From NCBI RefSeq assembly GCF_048077055.1, contig NZ_CP182236.1, positions 5,022,001-5,086,000 on the forward strand: a stretch of DNA of 64,000 nt. Direction: 5' to 3'. The translations under genes and the position numbers were made by a program. Under the pieces are notes generated by a model. That model was not told the origin of the DNA and ran no database searches. It was given only the letters and a program-made list of their open reading frames with translations. The stretch is from Egbenema bharatensis. Its GTDB lineage: Bacteria; Cyanobacteriota; Cyanobacteriia; Elainellales; Elainellaceae. Shown here one piece after another: positions 9,341 to 19,188 of the stretch. Position 1 is the stretch's first letter, and each line of letters starts with the position of its first letter.

Positions 9341-9798
9341 CTCAAATTTCCAAAATCAATATTTCAGCTCAAAAGCAGAATTTTAAAAAATAACCTATCC
9401 GTATCGTCCAGTTTGCCTTAAACCTTCCTCTTTTCACTATAACCTCTGTCACTGTGACAGTTGCTCCTGGAACGGTTTGTTAGAGATTCTACCTTGGAGA
9501 TGCACAGGGTAAACCACAGGCTTCCAGTAGAGTTACAGAAAAAAGAGGGAGTTGATGTATTCGATGGCACAAAACTGTTTGTGGGTGAGCTGGTGGAGGA
9601 ATCAGGAAATTTGTGGAGCAATTCATGGGGCAATTCATGGGGAACTACGCGCTCATCCATTTGAGGGGCTGAACGCTGATTCAATGGGCATTCCCGTATT
9701 TTTACCAGGTAAAAAGATACCAACTCTCGTTGATCTTGCTTGTCCAATGGGCATTCTAGGATTAGTGCATCTTTCTTCACGTTGAGCGTTCATCCATC
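9341..9798. other. Intergenic region, no convincing gene
   Basis: About 458 bp. A frame of 120 codons on the minus strand exists but its translation (Ser/Thr/Asn-rich, no motif) and lack of a ribosome-binding site argue against coding. The tandem GGGGCAATTCAT (two copies near 9618-9645) is the only structure seen. Confidence 0.45.
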
Positions 9799-11019
9799 AT
9801 GGTTCTTGGTGTTTCACCTCCAGTAAACTCTGTGATTTCTTCACCCCAACTCGATGAAGCCATTCAAATCCTGGTCACTCATCCAGATGAGATTCGCATC
9901 AAAAAACTTCTGATTTTTGCCTGTACGCAAACCTGGGAAAGTAACCCCAGTCGGGTGAACGATGCGAACCTCCATCAACTCATCCCGGCCTTGCTGACGA
10001 TCGCTCCAACGGTTGAACGGTTGCAAACGTATCTCATTGGGGTCGCCCAATCCCTCAACAAAGCCACTGAATATACTGCCATTGCCCAGCAGGTCATTGC
10101 TGCACTCAGCCTCATCGTCTCGGAACCCGCTCCCGTGGATTCACCCGCCCAGCAAGCTTACCCTGTGATCGCCACGTTACTCCAGGCTGATCCACAGAGT
10201 CTGCGCATTAAAAAGCTGTTGATTTTAGTGACCCAAAAGCAGTGGGTGAGCGATCGTCAGCAGCTTGATGCAATGGATTGGCTTGCTTTAGTCAAAACCG
10301 TACATCTCCTTGCCCCAACCCAGGATTATTTGCACCAGGTTTTAACCAGTCGAGTCAGCAAACTCAGTAAGGCCGCAGAATATACCTTGATTGCTGAGCG
10401 CATTATTCAGGAGTTTTGCATCTGTTACGCAGCTAATCCTCCCCAAGTCGAACCCACTCCTGAAGCCAGCGATCCCGATGCCACTGAATTACTTACTCAA
10501 CTGAATACGCAACCCGCCGCTTCCTCAACCCTTCAAACTGTCCCCACGTCCGGCAATCCATCTCAGCTTGAACTGCGATCGGTGAGCCTGCCGTCTTCCA
10601 AGTCATCCAGGGGGTTGGATCTGTTTGATTTGCGATTAAGCCTGATGCGATATACCAATCCTTTTCGTGCTAAAGTCCTCCTATTTTCCCTATTACATGA
10701 ACCCTTTCAATACACACCTGAACATCGATCGATGATCCGCAATCATGAATTAGATGAACTATTAAAACTGTCGATTCAAACCCATCGGACAGTGAATGAT
10801 TTAGAGACGGATTTAATTAAAACTGTAACATTGCTAGATGAAAGCGATGAGTATCAGCAAGTTGCTCGATTCATCATTGAAATGGTAAAGCCAATCTATA
10901 TCAGTCAATCTCTTGAGCAGAATACATCTCAGCCTAATTTAGACAGTGGAACCAACTTTCTTCAAACATTTGTATCGCAGGGAAACGCCACGCAACCGGA
11001 GCAAAGTCAGTTACCATGA
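9799..11019 (+). CDS. Hypothetical protein built from three related alpha-helical repeats
   Basis: 406 residues, no family recognised. Three related units of about 75 residues are visible. Unit 1 (about 28-105) has IRIKKLLIFACTQTW, LLTIAPTVERLQTYL and ATEYTAIAQQVI. Unit 2 (about 132-210) has LRIKKLLILVTQKQW, LLAPTQDYLHQVL and AAEYTLIAERII. Unit 3 (about 295-375) is diverged, with FRAKVLLFSLL and ESDEYQQVARFII. Each reads R-x-K-x-L-L at its start and EY-x-x-A-x-x-I at its end. A low-complexity linker separates units 2 and 3. The stop codon overlaps the start of the pentapeptide-repeat gene (ATGA), so the two are almost certainly translated together. Confidence 0.75.
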   Translation: MVLGVSPPVNSVISSPQLDEAIQILVTHPDEIRIKKLLIFACTQTWESNPSRVNDANLHQLIPALLTIAPTVERLQTYLIGVAQSLNKATEYTAIAQQVIAALSLIVSEPAPVDSPAQQAYPVIATLLQADPQSLRIKKLLILVTQKQWVSDRQQLDAMDWLALVKTVHLLAPTQDYLHQVLTSRVSKLSKAAEYTLIAERIIQEFCICYAANPPQVEPTPEASDPDATELLTQLNTQPAASSTLQTVPTSGNPSQLELRSVSLPSSKSSRGLDLFDLRLSLMRYTNPFRAKVLLFSLLHEPFQYTPEHRSMIRNHELDELLKLSIQTHRTVNDLETDLIKTVTLLDESDEYQQVARFIIEMVKPIYISQSLEQNTSQPNLDSGTNFLQTFVSQGNATQPEQSQLP

Positions 11020-12014
11020 ATGCCAGTGAACTTCTGAAACGCTATGAAATGGGCGAGGTTAACTTTAGCGGTGAAAACCTGACAGGAATTAACCTGAGCA
11101 AAGCGGATTTGATTGGAATTCACTTCACTAAAGCGGATCTTCATAGTGCCATTTTGACCTTTGCCTACCTCAATCGCGCCAAGCTGAATCAGGCAAACCT
11201 GGTTGCCACTCAACTCTGTGGTGCAAATCTGAGTCAGGCAGATTTAGTGCGATCGAACCTGAAGGATGCCGATTTGCATGGGGCCATTCTCCAGGGAGCA
11301 GATTTGCGGAGTGCCGATCTGACGCTGGCCAATTTGTTGGATGCCAACCTGATTGATGCCGATTTACGTCATACTAAGCTGGGCGGCGCGAATTTATCCG
11401 GTGCTTGTCTGCGGGGAGCAAACTTACGCGAGGAAAACCGCCATTATATTGCCAACCTGCGAGGTGCGATCTTGCGCAAAGCCGATCTGCGGGGCGCGAA
11501 TTTAACAGGTGCAGATCTCATGAAGGTTGATCTACGAGGAGCGAATCTGAGTGAGGCAACTCTGCGAGGGGCCAATTTATCTGGAGCTGACTTGAGTGAG
11601 GCGAATCTGAAGGGAGCATTTCTGACGGAAGCGAACCTATCCCAGGCAATTCTGCGGAGAACTAACCTGGAAAATGCCAAGCTAGAACGCAGTGATCTGA
11701 CGGAAGCAGACATGGCAACGGTTAACCTTCAGGGCGCATTGTTAGCGGATGCCAAACTGAGTCGCGTGCACCTGGCCAAGGCCAATCTGTATCGATCGCG
11801 GCTGAACCGAGCAGATTTGAGCCGGGCGAATCTGTGGGGGGCAAACCTGCAGGAGGCGTATTTAATTGATGCCTACTTAGCCAGGGCCAACTTAACCAAT
11901 GCCAATCTGTCGGCAGCCAATCTGGTACGGGCAGAGATGAGCAGTACCAATCTGACGGGAGCCATTTTCCGGGAAACGGTATTTCCCGATGGCACCCTGC
12001 GGGGAGAAGGGTAG
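11016..12014 (+). CDS. Pentapeptide-repeat protein
   Basis: 332 residues made nearly entirely of A(D/N)LXX repeats from about residue 15 to 320 (for example GANLSGADLSEANLKGA), which fold as a right-handed quadrilateral beta-helix. A short break ENRHYIAN lies near residue 142. There is no signal peptide, membrane segment or extra domain, so it is probably cytosolic. The start overlaps the stop of the preceding triple-repeat gene by four bases; it is read as that gene's translational partner. Pentapeptide proteins are abundant in cyanobacteria, mostly with unknown roles. Confidence 0.93.
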   Translation: MNASELLKRYEMGEVNFSGENLTGINLSKADLIGIHFTKADLHSAILTFAYLNRAKLNQANLVATQLCGANLSQADLVRSNLKDADLHGAILQGADLRSADLTLANLLDANLIDADLRHTKLGGANLSGACLRGANLREENRHYIANLRGAILRKADLRGANLTGADLMKVDLRGANLSEATLRGANLSGADLSEANLKGAFLTEANLSQAILRRTNLENAKLERSDLTEADMATVNLQGALLADAKLSRVHLAKANLYRSRLNRADLSRANLWGANLQEAYLIDAYLARANLTNANLSAANLVRAEMSSTNLTGAIFRETVFPDGTLRGEG

Positions 12015-12087
12015 GAGTCGGGAGTCGGGAGGCAGGAGTCGGGAGGCAGGAGTCGGGAGTCGGGAGTCGGGAGTCGGGAGGCAGGGG
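12014..12087. repeat. Heptanucleotide short tandem repeats (GGGAGTC type)
   Basis: About ten imperfect copies of a 7-bp unit GGGAGTC / GGGAGGC directly after the pentapeptide stop codon. Such STRR tracts are known from filamentous cyanobacteria. A complementary-style ACTCCCC tract lies at 12258-12316, so the two could pair. Confidence 0.85.
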
Positions 12088-12120
12088 GTACCATTGCATT
12101 TGCGCGATGGATAGTTTATT

Positions 12121-12250
12121 GGCAGGCAAGACTTCGGATCTCGGCGTGAGATCGGTCGAACGCTTGAGCCCTTCGGCGTGAGCTCAGGAGTGCGGCGAGG
12201 ACTTCGGCGTGAGCCCAGTCGAACGCTCACTCGAACGTTGCCTGCGCTAC
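12121..12250. repeat. Interspersed hairpin repeat interrupted by a second repeat
   Basis: The ends GGCAGGCAAG (12121-12130) and TGCCTGCGCTAC (12239-12250) are the two halves of a repeat seen uninterrupted at 30103-30127. About 108 bp of a different, CTTCGGCGTGAGC-rich repeat sit between them. The break is at the same point (after GGCAAG) as in the copy at 22832-22914. Confidence 0.75.
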
Positions 12251-12257
12251 CCATTGC

Positions 12258-12316
12258 GATCCCCCACTCCCCATTCCCCACTCCCCACTTCTCACTCCCC
12301 ACTCCCCACTCCCCCT
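12258..12316. repeat. Heptanucleotide short tandem repeats (ACTCCCC type)
   Basis: About eight copies of ACTCCCC/ATTCCCC just upstream of trhO. Its reverse complement GGGGAGT is related to the tract at 12014-12087 and to those at 39716-39767 and 40150-40276. Confidence 0.8.
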
Positions 12317-12345
12317 ATCCCCCCCAAACAGGGCAAAATAAAATC

Positions 12346-13218
12346 ATGATGATAGTCGTTGTAACTTTCTACAAATTCGTGAAGCTGCCCGATGCTTCTG
12401 TCCTTCGATCGTTGATTCTCTCCCACTGTCAGTCCCAGGGAGTGCGGGGAACGATTCTGCTGGCCCAGGAAGGGATGAATGGCACGATCGCTGGAACCCG
12501 TGAGGCGATCGATTCAGTGCTGGCTTTTCTCCGGGCGGATCCTCGGTTTGCGGATCTGGAACATAAGGAATCCACAGCAGATACCTCCCCCTTCGATCGA
12601 ATGAAGGTCAGGCTAAAGCGGGAAATTGTCACCTTAGGCTTGCCGGAAGTAGATCCAACTACCCAGGTGGGAACGTATGTCAGTCCAGAGGAATGGAATG
12701 CAGTGATTGCTGATCCAGAAGTTGTGGTGATTGACACCCGCAATGCCTACGAGGTCGGGATTGGGACGTTCAAGGGCGCGCAAAATCCGCAGACGGACTC
12801 ATTCCGGGAGTTTCCAGACTACGTTGAGCAACATCTTGATCCCAGCAAACATAAAAAAGTAGCAATGTTCTGTACGGGTGGGATTCGTTGCGAAAAGGCT
12901 TCATCGTTCATGCTGGCTCAAGGTTTCCAGGAGGTGTATCACCTGAAGGGGGGCATTTTAAAGTATCTGGAAACTGTTGCTCCAGATGAAAGTCTCTGGC
13001 AAGGGGAATGCTTTGTGTTTGACCAGCGCGTGACGGTTCAGCACGGATTGGCTTCAGGAACCCATAGCCTGTGTTGGGGCTGTGGACATCCCATTTCCGA
13101 AGCCGAGAAAGCTTCTCCCCAGTATGAAGTCGGAGTGTCTTGCCCCCATTGCTTCGATCGCCTCACGCCAGAAAAACGCGATCGGTTGCGGGAAAGATTG
13201 AGGGGACGTGCCCGTTAA
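12346..13218 (+). CDS. trhO: tRNA uridine(34) hydroxylase TrhO (rhodanese family)
   Basis: 290 residues. TrhO makes 5-hydroxyuridine at the wobble position 34 of certain tRNAs in an oxygen-dependent reaction. The N-terminal ferredoxin-like domain (VTFYKFVKLPD, GTILLAQEGMNGTIAG) precedes a rhodanese domain (about 110-235) with active-site loop CTGGIRCEKAS. The C-terminus has two Cys pairs (CWGCG and CPHC) that may bind zinc. Start ATG at 12346 (MMIVVV) matches the family; an in-frame upstream frame would translate the tandem repeats and is rejected. Confidence 0.93.
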   Translation: MMIVVVTFYKFVKLPDASVLRSLILSHCQSQGVRGTILLAQEGMNGTIAGTREAIDSVLAFLRADPRFADLEHKESTADTSPFDRMKVRLKREIVTLGLPEVDPTTQVGTYVSPEEWNAVIADPEVVVIDTRNAYEVGIGTFKGAQNPQTDSFREFPDYVEQHLDPSKHKKVAMFCTGGIRCEKASSFMLAQGFQEVYHLKGGILKYLETVAPDESLWQGECFVFDQRVTVQHGLASGTHSLCWGCGHPISEAEKASPQYEVGVSCPHCFDRLTPEKRDRLRERLRGRAR

Positions 13219-13700
13219 GGCGAACTGCTGTGTACCCCTACCCGGGACATTTGTGCACCCCTTGCCGGACTGTGAAAGTCCGGCACTGCCCATGGAACTG
13301 GAACACCGGGTAATTGGAACACCGGATCCCTGGAGCACCAATACAGTATTCCAGGAACGCAAGCTAGAAGTTTGCCCTACGGAGAGGCGATCGGGATTTG
13401 ATACCGTAGGACAATCTTGCCTGCCGCATTTAGATGCTGTACTGGCACTCTTCTAGAACCTATGCCAATCGGGGTATTCCAATTTTGCATTTGCGTGACC
13501 GATCGCTCACTGACAGGCAAGTTGCCTGCACCACGGCAATTGATCCATTTGCAACCATTGCAACCATTGCAACCATTGCAACCATTGCAACCATTGCAAC
13601 CACGGGATACTCCCTCTCAATCAGCAGGCTTAATCAGTAGGCGAGGTGGGCATTGCCCACCCTACAAAGCTACAAAGCCTGGCTGTTTTAGCAGAATGAG
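13219..13700. other. Intergenic region with stem-loop and repeats
   Basis: Holds a strong stem-loop at 13264-13285 (GCCGGACT / AGTCCGGC, loop GTGA plus flanking), without a T-run, which may end or stabilise the trhO transcript. Also a 9-bp tandem repeat (13551-13601), a variant of the 'GCGCACTGCTGTGCGC' repeat at 13216-13245, and a GGTGGGCATTGCCCACC palindrome near 13645-13661. No gene is seen. Confidence 0.6.
13551..13601. repeat. 9-bp tandem repeat (GCAACCATT)
   Basis: Five perfect copies of GCAACCATT followed by a partial sixth. It is noncoding and lies in the trhO/glycosyltransferase convergent spacer. Confidence 0.95.
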
Positions 13701-14600
13701 TTAAAAAACTCTAGCATGCTGATCGATGGTTCTCGGTTCAATAATTGCTGTTGCTTTGTGTGTTCTACCGAGCCAGAAATTAACGACTTGCTTAGTGGCT
13801 AAATAGAGGAAAGGCGGAATTGTCGTGAAGTAGCGTTTCCAGAGCCGGCGAGGTTCTTGAATCAGTCGATAGAGCCATTCAAAACCAGATTGACGAACCC
13901 ATGATGGAGCGCGTTTATGAATGCCTGCATAAACTGGAAATACTCCCCCTAATCCAACCATGACTGCATGGATTTTGCCTTGATGTTGATTCATCCAAAT
14001 TTCTTGTTTAGGACAACCTAACGATACAAAAACAATCCCTGCTCCACTCTGGTTGATTTTGTTAATGATTTCCCGATCTTCAGCCGGGGTAAGGGGTCGG
14101 AAGGGCAAAGGTTCCATACCTGCAATTTGTAAATCGGGAAATTCTCGATTGAGCCGAACCTTCATCTGCTGCAGGATTTCTGGTTCCGATCCAACAAAGA
14201 AAACGCTGATATCACGGGATGAAATTTCTTGGCATAGGGCAGCGAGAATATCCATTCCAGCTACTCGATCCTGACGTTTTCCTAAGAGATTCATCAGCCA
14301 AACTAAGGGCATGCCATCGGGAGTCACCAGATCAGCATTTAACAAAGTAGAAGCAAAGTCAGAGCTGGAATGAGCCTCCATTAGCATATGCACATTTGCC
14401 ACACAAACGGTTTTGCTGGTGCGCTGTTTTGCCCATTTGACCATCATCCGAATTTGGTTATCAAAGGGCATTGCTGTGATGGGAAACCCAACTACACTTT
14501 GGATTGGAAGTGAAATCTTTAGAGCCATAGATTTGTTCATTGTTGTAGCGTTTGGCAACTTAAAAACCAATAAATGGGGTTTACGAGTGGTAGATGCCAT
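13701..14600 (-). CDS. WecG/TagA/CpsF family glycosyltransferase
   Basis: About 299 residues. The family signature blocks are present: VANVHMLMEAH, LVTPDGMPLVWL, FFVGSEPEIL, VFVSLGCPKQEIWM, GLGGVFPVYAG and WLYRLIQEPRRLWKRYF. These enzymes transfer N-acetylmannosamine-type sugars to lipid-linked intermediates in surface polymer synthesis; the cyanobacterial substrate is not known. A later in-frame ATG at 14540 (MNKSMALK) is an alternative start, since the first 20 residues look unconserved. It stands alone, without other polysaccharide genes alongside. Confidence 0.87.
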   Translation of the reverse strand: MASTTRKPHLLVFKLPNATTMNKSMALKISLPIQSVVGFPITAMPFDNQIRMMVKWAKQRTSKTVCVANVHMLMEAHSSSDFASTLLNADLVTPDGMPLVWLMNLLGKRQDRVAGMDILAALCQEISSRDISVFFVGSEPEILQQMKVRLNREFPDLQIAGMEPLPFRPLTPAEDREIINKINQSGAGIVFVSLGCPKQEIWMNQHQGKIHAVMVGLGGVFPVYAGIHKRAPSWVRQSGFEWLYRLIQEPRRLWKRYFTTIPPFLYLATKQVVNFWLGRTHKATAIIEPRTIDQHARVF

Positions 14601-15513
14601 CAACGCTGAACCTACATGCTCTAATTGGCTAAATGCAGGTGCTCGTTATGATGATTCAGGACAACGATCGATCGATGTCCAGGTCGCTTACTTCTGAGCC
14701 AAAGCGCAGGCTAAAGCGCAGGCTAAAGCACAGAGTCATAGCGCATGAAGAAACTTTATCGGTTGGATTGGGAAACAAAATCCAACGCAAACTATTCGCA
14801 AATCATTGTCATACTGGGATGATTGCGGATACCTGGCATTTGCCAGGTTCTACCCAACTTACAAAGAGCATCAGTCGATCAGAGTTGAAAGAGTCAATTG
14901 AACATCCGACAAAACAGTTCTGAAAGGAACGAACATTGAGAGAATCGACTTGCTCTAACCAGTGCTGTTTCTGCTGTGTCTTGATTAATTAGAACTGAGT
15001 TGGGACCCTCAGACAAAATGCAGAATTCTTGCACCAAAGTGATTCTTCAGGTTCTACGAGTTGGAACACCAAATCAAAAAATGTTTATTTGCCGGGTCAT
15101 TAGGTTGCATTAGATCGTGTGCCGCATACTGCTCATAAACAGGCAATCACTTCATTGAGTTATTCCGTCAATACACAACTAAGGTAGATGACTTGCGGAG
15201 CACTCCAGGTTGTTTTAGACGGTAGATGCCAGCAGATTGTTTCTGCCGGTAGTCCAGTATAGCTTTAGATCTTGAAACAGGAGTAAATTCATGTCCGAGT
15301 CAAAGGAAAGTGATATCGGAATAACTAGCTATCTTTACAGTAACTTGATGGAACTTCAGGAAGGTTTGACTGTTTTTTTTGGGCTAGATGCAATTTCCAC
15401 ACTTTCGACTTTTACGTTCTGTTAAGCCCTAGATTGTCACAGGAATCAGCAAAGTGCAAGACTCGTTGTCACAGCTTAACGATTCTTTACAATTGCCGAT
15501 GTTGTGTCAATCT
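14601..15513. other. Long intergenic region
   Basis: About 913 bp between two minus-strand genes. It contains a short tandem (AAAGCGCAGGCT, near 14700-14728) and one small candidate frame (15291-15425, listed separately). A 96-codon plus-strand frame at 14633 lacks a ribosome-binding site and protein-like composition. Nothing else is seen. Confidence 0.45.
15291..15425 (+). CDS. Candidate 44-residue protein (uncertain)
   Basis: ATG preceded by CAGGAGTAAATTC, a good ribosome-binding site at normal distance. The translation starts MSESKESDIGITSYLYSNLM and ends in a hydrophobic FFGLDAISTLSTFTFC. The sequence is protein-like but I recognise no family; it could be the head of a decayed gene. No homologue information is available from the sequence alone. 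Confidence 0.3.
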   Translation: MSESKESDIGITSYLYSNLMELQEGLTVFFGLDAISTLSTFTFC

Positions 15514-18500
15514 TTATTTCTCTGCTTGGGTAGGTGACTCCTCTGCCACCTCTATTTCCATCTCCAATTCCATCTCCAGATTTTGTCCCAATTCCATCAA
15601 GAACTGCAATGCCCTGGCAATATAACTGGCTCCCAGAGAGGGAGAGGTTTCATAGAACGATCGCCAGGCCATGCCCTTGAACCGATCGTAGGTGTCTGCA
15701 TGATGGGGATGCTGTTCCAGCCAGCCAATCCGCACGCCATGACCAATCAAAACATCCAGCACAATATAGTCATCAATTTGCAAATCGGGGTTTTCTTCGA
15801 CGATCGCCGCTAATTCCATCAGGGCTTCAACATTCGCCTGCCGATATTCGGGAGCTTGAATCTTATTAAGCAAGTGCTCAATCCGCAGGGCAAAGTTTTT
15901 CTCGCCAGGGGTCATTTCCGACAGGATCAGACGGCTATCCAGGCGGTTGCGGCGATCGAGCTTGTCGCCAATCACCAATCCCTTGCAGTGCTGCATCACC
16001 TGCCAGACCTGCGGATAAAACCCTTTGGGAACTCGGTTTAAGGCTCCTTCTCGCTGGCGGTAGTGCCACCAGTCCGTTTGCTGTTCCAGTTCAGCTTCCG
16101 TCGCCTTGGCTTCCGAGGAAACGACCCACTGAATCGGCTGCTGCTGTTTGAAGTGGAGGGATTCTTGCTGGAGGAGTAAAGTGTCCAGGGAGTTATAGCC
16201 GACCAGCACTTGTTCCAATTGCAGCTTGAGGTCAAAGGGACTCAGTTGCATCAAAGACTCATAGGCTTCATCCCGCGTGACATTCAGCTCCCGCGCCAGC
16301 TTACTGGTCAGCATCAAAATCAAATAGCCCACTCGCAGGGTGAGGAGTCCATCAAATAAATTCGGTTCTGTTTTGATTAAGACACTGAGGTAAATTAGAA
16401 TCTCTTGCGTCAGCGGTCGTTCCCGCACATCATTACTACAAAACTCCTGAATCTTGCCGACAATTTCCTGGGGTGAGATGGGGCGATCGACTAAAGAAGC
16501 CTCGCTATAGGCTTTCCCAACGGAGATTTGCTTACCCCGAATCAAAATCGACGTTACGGCATCGGCCAACCCCATATCAATTTTGTTGAGCAAACCGGCA
16601 GCGCGACGAATGACTGACCACAGCCGCAGTTGGCTGGCTTGTTCATAAACCTCATCGAGTAGATCGGCGATCGTCACTGGCATGGCATCACCGAACCCAG
16701 TATCGAAATCCAGACCACAAAGCTGGCTGAGGGTCGTCAAGACATCGATTTGTTCGTAAATATTGCAGGTTTTTTGTAATCCGGCTAGAAGTTTAGCAAC
16801 ATTAGTTTCGTATTCCAGGAAGAATTCCTGGGTGTTGCTGAGGGGAATGTTGCAGGAGGCATCAGAGCTGAGGTATTTGGGTTTCGGAATGGTATCCTGA
16901 ACTGTGGTCTGGGAAAATTCAAACTCATGGATGAAATCGATCCGTTCTGTCCCTGCGGTCAGGATAAATTGATTGATGTGTCCCAGTTTGACGGCAACCC
17001 CATTACACTGGCCATCTCGCAGTTCCTTCAGTAATCCCAGTACGGGAGATTGAATATCCCCTTGCTCATCCTCAAACATGGCATGGGTCAGGAGCAGGGT
17101 GAGGGTGGGTCGTCCCAGATGGAACCAGTGCCGCTGGACGTAAACCAGTTCTCCCTTAATTTGGGAAACCAGAAAGTGATAGTCCAGGGTGAGGTAAAAC
17201 TGCTGGGGATCTAAGAAAGAGGGCAGAAAAACGATCGTCTCGCCACGAATCCGAAAAATCCGAGAGGTCGTGAGCGATCGCAATCGGCGAATGGGTCGTC
17301 CAGTGAGGTTCAGCTTATCGTTGCGGCCAATCTGGTAGTAAATCGCAGACAGTTCTTCCGCCCGACGCACCTGAATTGGCGAGACTTGATTCGGGGTTTG
17401 GGCCTCAATGCCATAGGTCGCCAACTGGGCTTGCAGGTCTTCATCTTCTGCCAGCAGGGCAATCTGCACCAATGGTTTGCGACGGTTGCCTAAACGCAAA
17501 TGCCGACCGATCGGATCCACATCGGCAACGGTAATTAATTGATCCCGCAGTAATTGCCCCAAATAATACAAACTCTGGGCCCAAACCAGGGGGACATTGG
17601 CATTGGGTAAGCGGGGCTGACTTTGGGGAGCCAACCGCTCTGCTTCGATCGCCGCTTCAGGGACGTAATATAACTCTGGCAGCAGCTTACAGCCATTGCG
17701 CTCCACTAAAAGCGGCTGGAGTTTTTGGTAGTATTCCTCTGCCTGAACCCGATCGCCCCGGAATAATGCATCCAGCATCAAATAGGTAAAAAACAGCGGC
17801 CATTCACATTCAATATGTTCAAACTGCTTTAGCTCCCAGGGTTCATAGTGCAGGCGGGTTACATCTTCAATCACGGTTTGGTGGCCATCGCGCAGAAATC
17901 GCTTGCAGCCATACTTGCCCTGAAGTTTGTTGATAACGTTATTACGGGTGCGATCGCACAACGCAGCATCTTCCACGGCAAAGGCTGGGAAGCCAATCAC
18001 GCTGAGAAGGGCGGCATCCACTTCTTTGGAGCTAGATTCTCTGGGCAAGAGGGATTGCAGGGTTGTGCGGGTTCGGGCAATTTCATCCAGCAAGACATGA
18101 ACTACAGAAGCCTGGCCGCCGCAGACCCCAAACAAATCGCAATTGTTCATTGCCTCCAGGGCCGCCTTGGCCATCCCGACTGAACTGGCGTTTAGCTCAG
18201 GATTGCCGTGGTTGATCTTGTTGCCCCGCTCCCAGATGCCATAGTCCGGCGTACGGTAGGCGCGTCCAATGTAGTAGACCAGATTTTGGACGAAATTAAC
18301 TTCATCCGTGGTGTAAATAATCCGCAAGCCGGATGTGGTCATCTGGGCCAGCATCAGCAGGTACAGCGAGGTGGCATCTAACTGGAGGTGGCCCCACTGA
18401 TCGTCATCAACGACGGTATCTCCGGTATTGGTATCGTACTTGGCATGGAGGGCATCCAGGAGATTCTGCGTTTCCTTGAAGGTTTCCACTTTATGGGCCT

Positions 18501-18845
18501 GCCGCATCATGGCAAACAGCAGGCCCCGCATCAGCTTAATGACGCTATGTTCTAGCTCGTAGGTACGCCCCTGATCCACATCCAGCTTGCGGTAGGCCAG
18601 GCCAATCCCCACACTGCCAAAATGCTGTATACATTGTCCCGCACCCAGGCATCGGTGTAGTCACCATGCTCATTTACCGCCGTACTGGCAGGCAGCAGCC
18701 CGGTAATTGGATTCTGGCGCGACAGGATGACGGTCTTGATTTCCTGATAGTAGGCATCCAGTTGAGCCTGGGGACTGAGGGTAGGGGCGATCGGGGGTTG
18801 AGTGGGTGAACCGGAATCAGCAGTGTGAGAAGCGGAAGCGACCAT
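15514..18845 (-). CDS. GH15 / phosphorylase-kinase-regulatory-like protein, one-base frameshift near 18602
   Basis: Two overlapping frames join into one protein of about 1110 residues. The N-terminal 80 residues contain ITGLLPAS and WVRDNVYSILAVWGL; the reading then shifts frame and continues LAYRKLDVDQGRTYELEHSV. Restoring one G in GG (plus-strand CC at 18602-18603) makes it continuous. Conserved blocks include DQWGHLQLDATSLYLL, YGIWERGNKINHGN, NASSVGMAKAALEA and WPLFFTYLMLDALF, characteristic of the (alpha/alpha)6 toroid shared by GH15 glucoamylases and phosphorylase-kinase alpha/beta subunits. It is probably involved in glycogen or glucan metabolism, but it has no partner gene here and the substrate is unknown. 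The C-terminus ends in an acidic tail. Confidence 0.82.
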
Positions 18846-19188
18846 GAGATACCTTGGAATGCAAGTGGGCAGAACCTAAACCATAAAAGGACGCGGCTTA
18901 AGTTTCTGTTTGTCCAGATCGTTTTGCCTGGAACACTGATTCATCAAGTTATGAATCAACATCTGTTTATCAATAACGCGGTCAGATGAGAAGCGTTCTT
19001 CCCGGTTTCAGCAAATAATTTATGGTAAGTTAAAAAAAAATTGAAGATCAGGTAATGATTTTATGATCGGTTCGGTGGCAATCGCAAGAATTCTCTCTCA
19101 AGGAGGATGCAAATCATTCTTAAGCGATCGCCTGGATTTTATAACCCCAGTCTGCCCCCAGTCTGCCCCCAGTTTGAGGAACTGTGGC
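18846..19188. other. Intergenic region upstream of the GH15-like gene
   Basis: 343 bp, AT-rich around 19010-19040 (run of nine A). CCCAGTCTGCC occurs in tandem at 19145-19170. It probably holds the promoter of the GH15-like gene; no gene is seen. Confidence 0.5.

Noticed and set aside
9418..9780. 120-codon minus-strand frame
   Set aside because: Composition and absence of a start signal argue against coding; it crosses a local tandem repeat.
13551..13601. Possible CRISPR array
   Set aside because: 9-bp perfect tandem units without spacers; not a CRISPR. No other repeat-spacer pattern was seen in the window.
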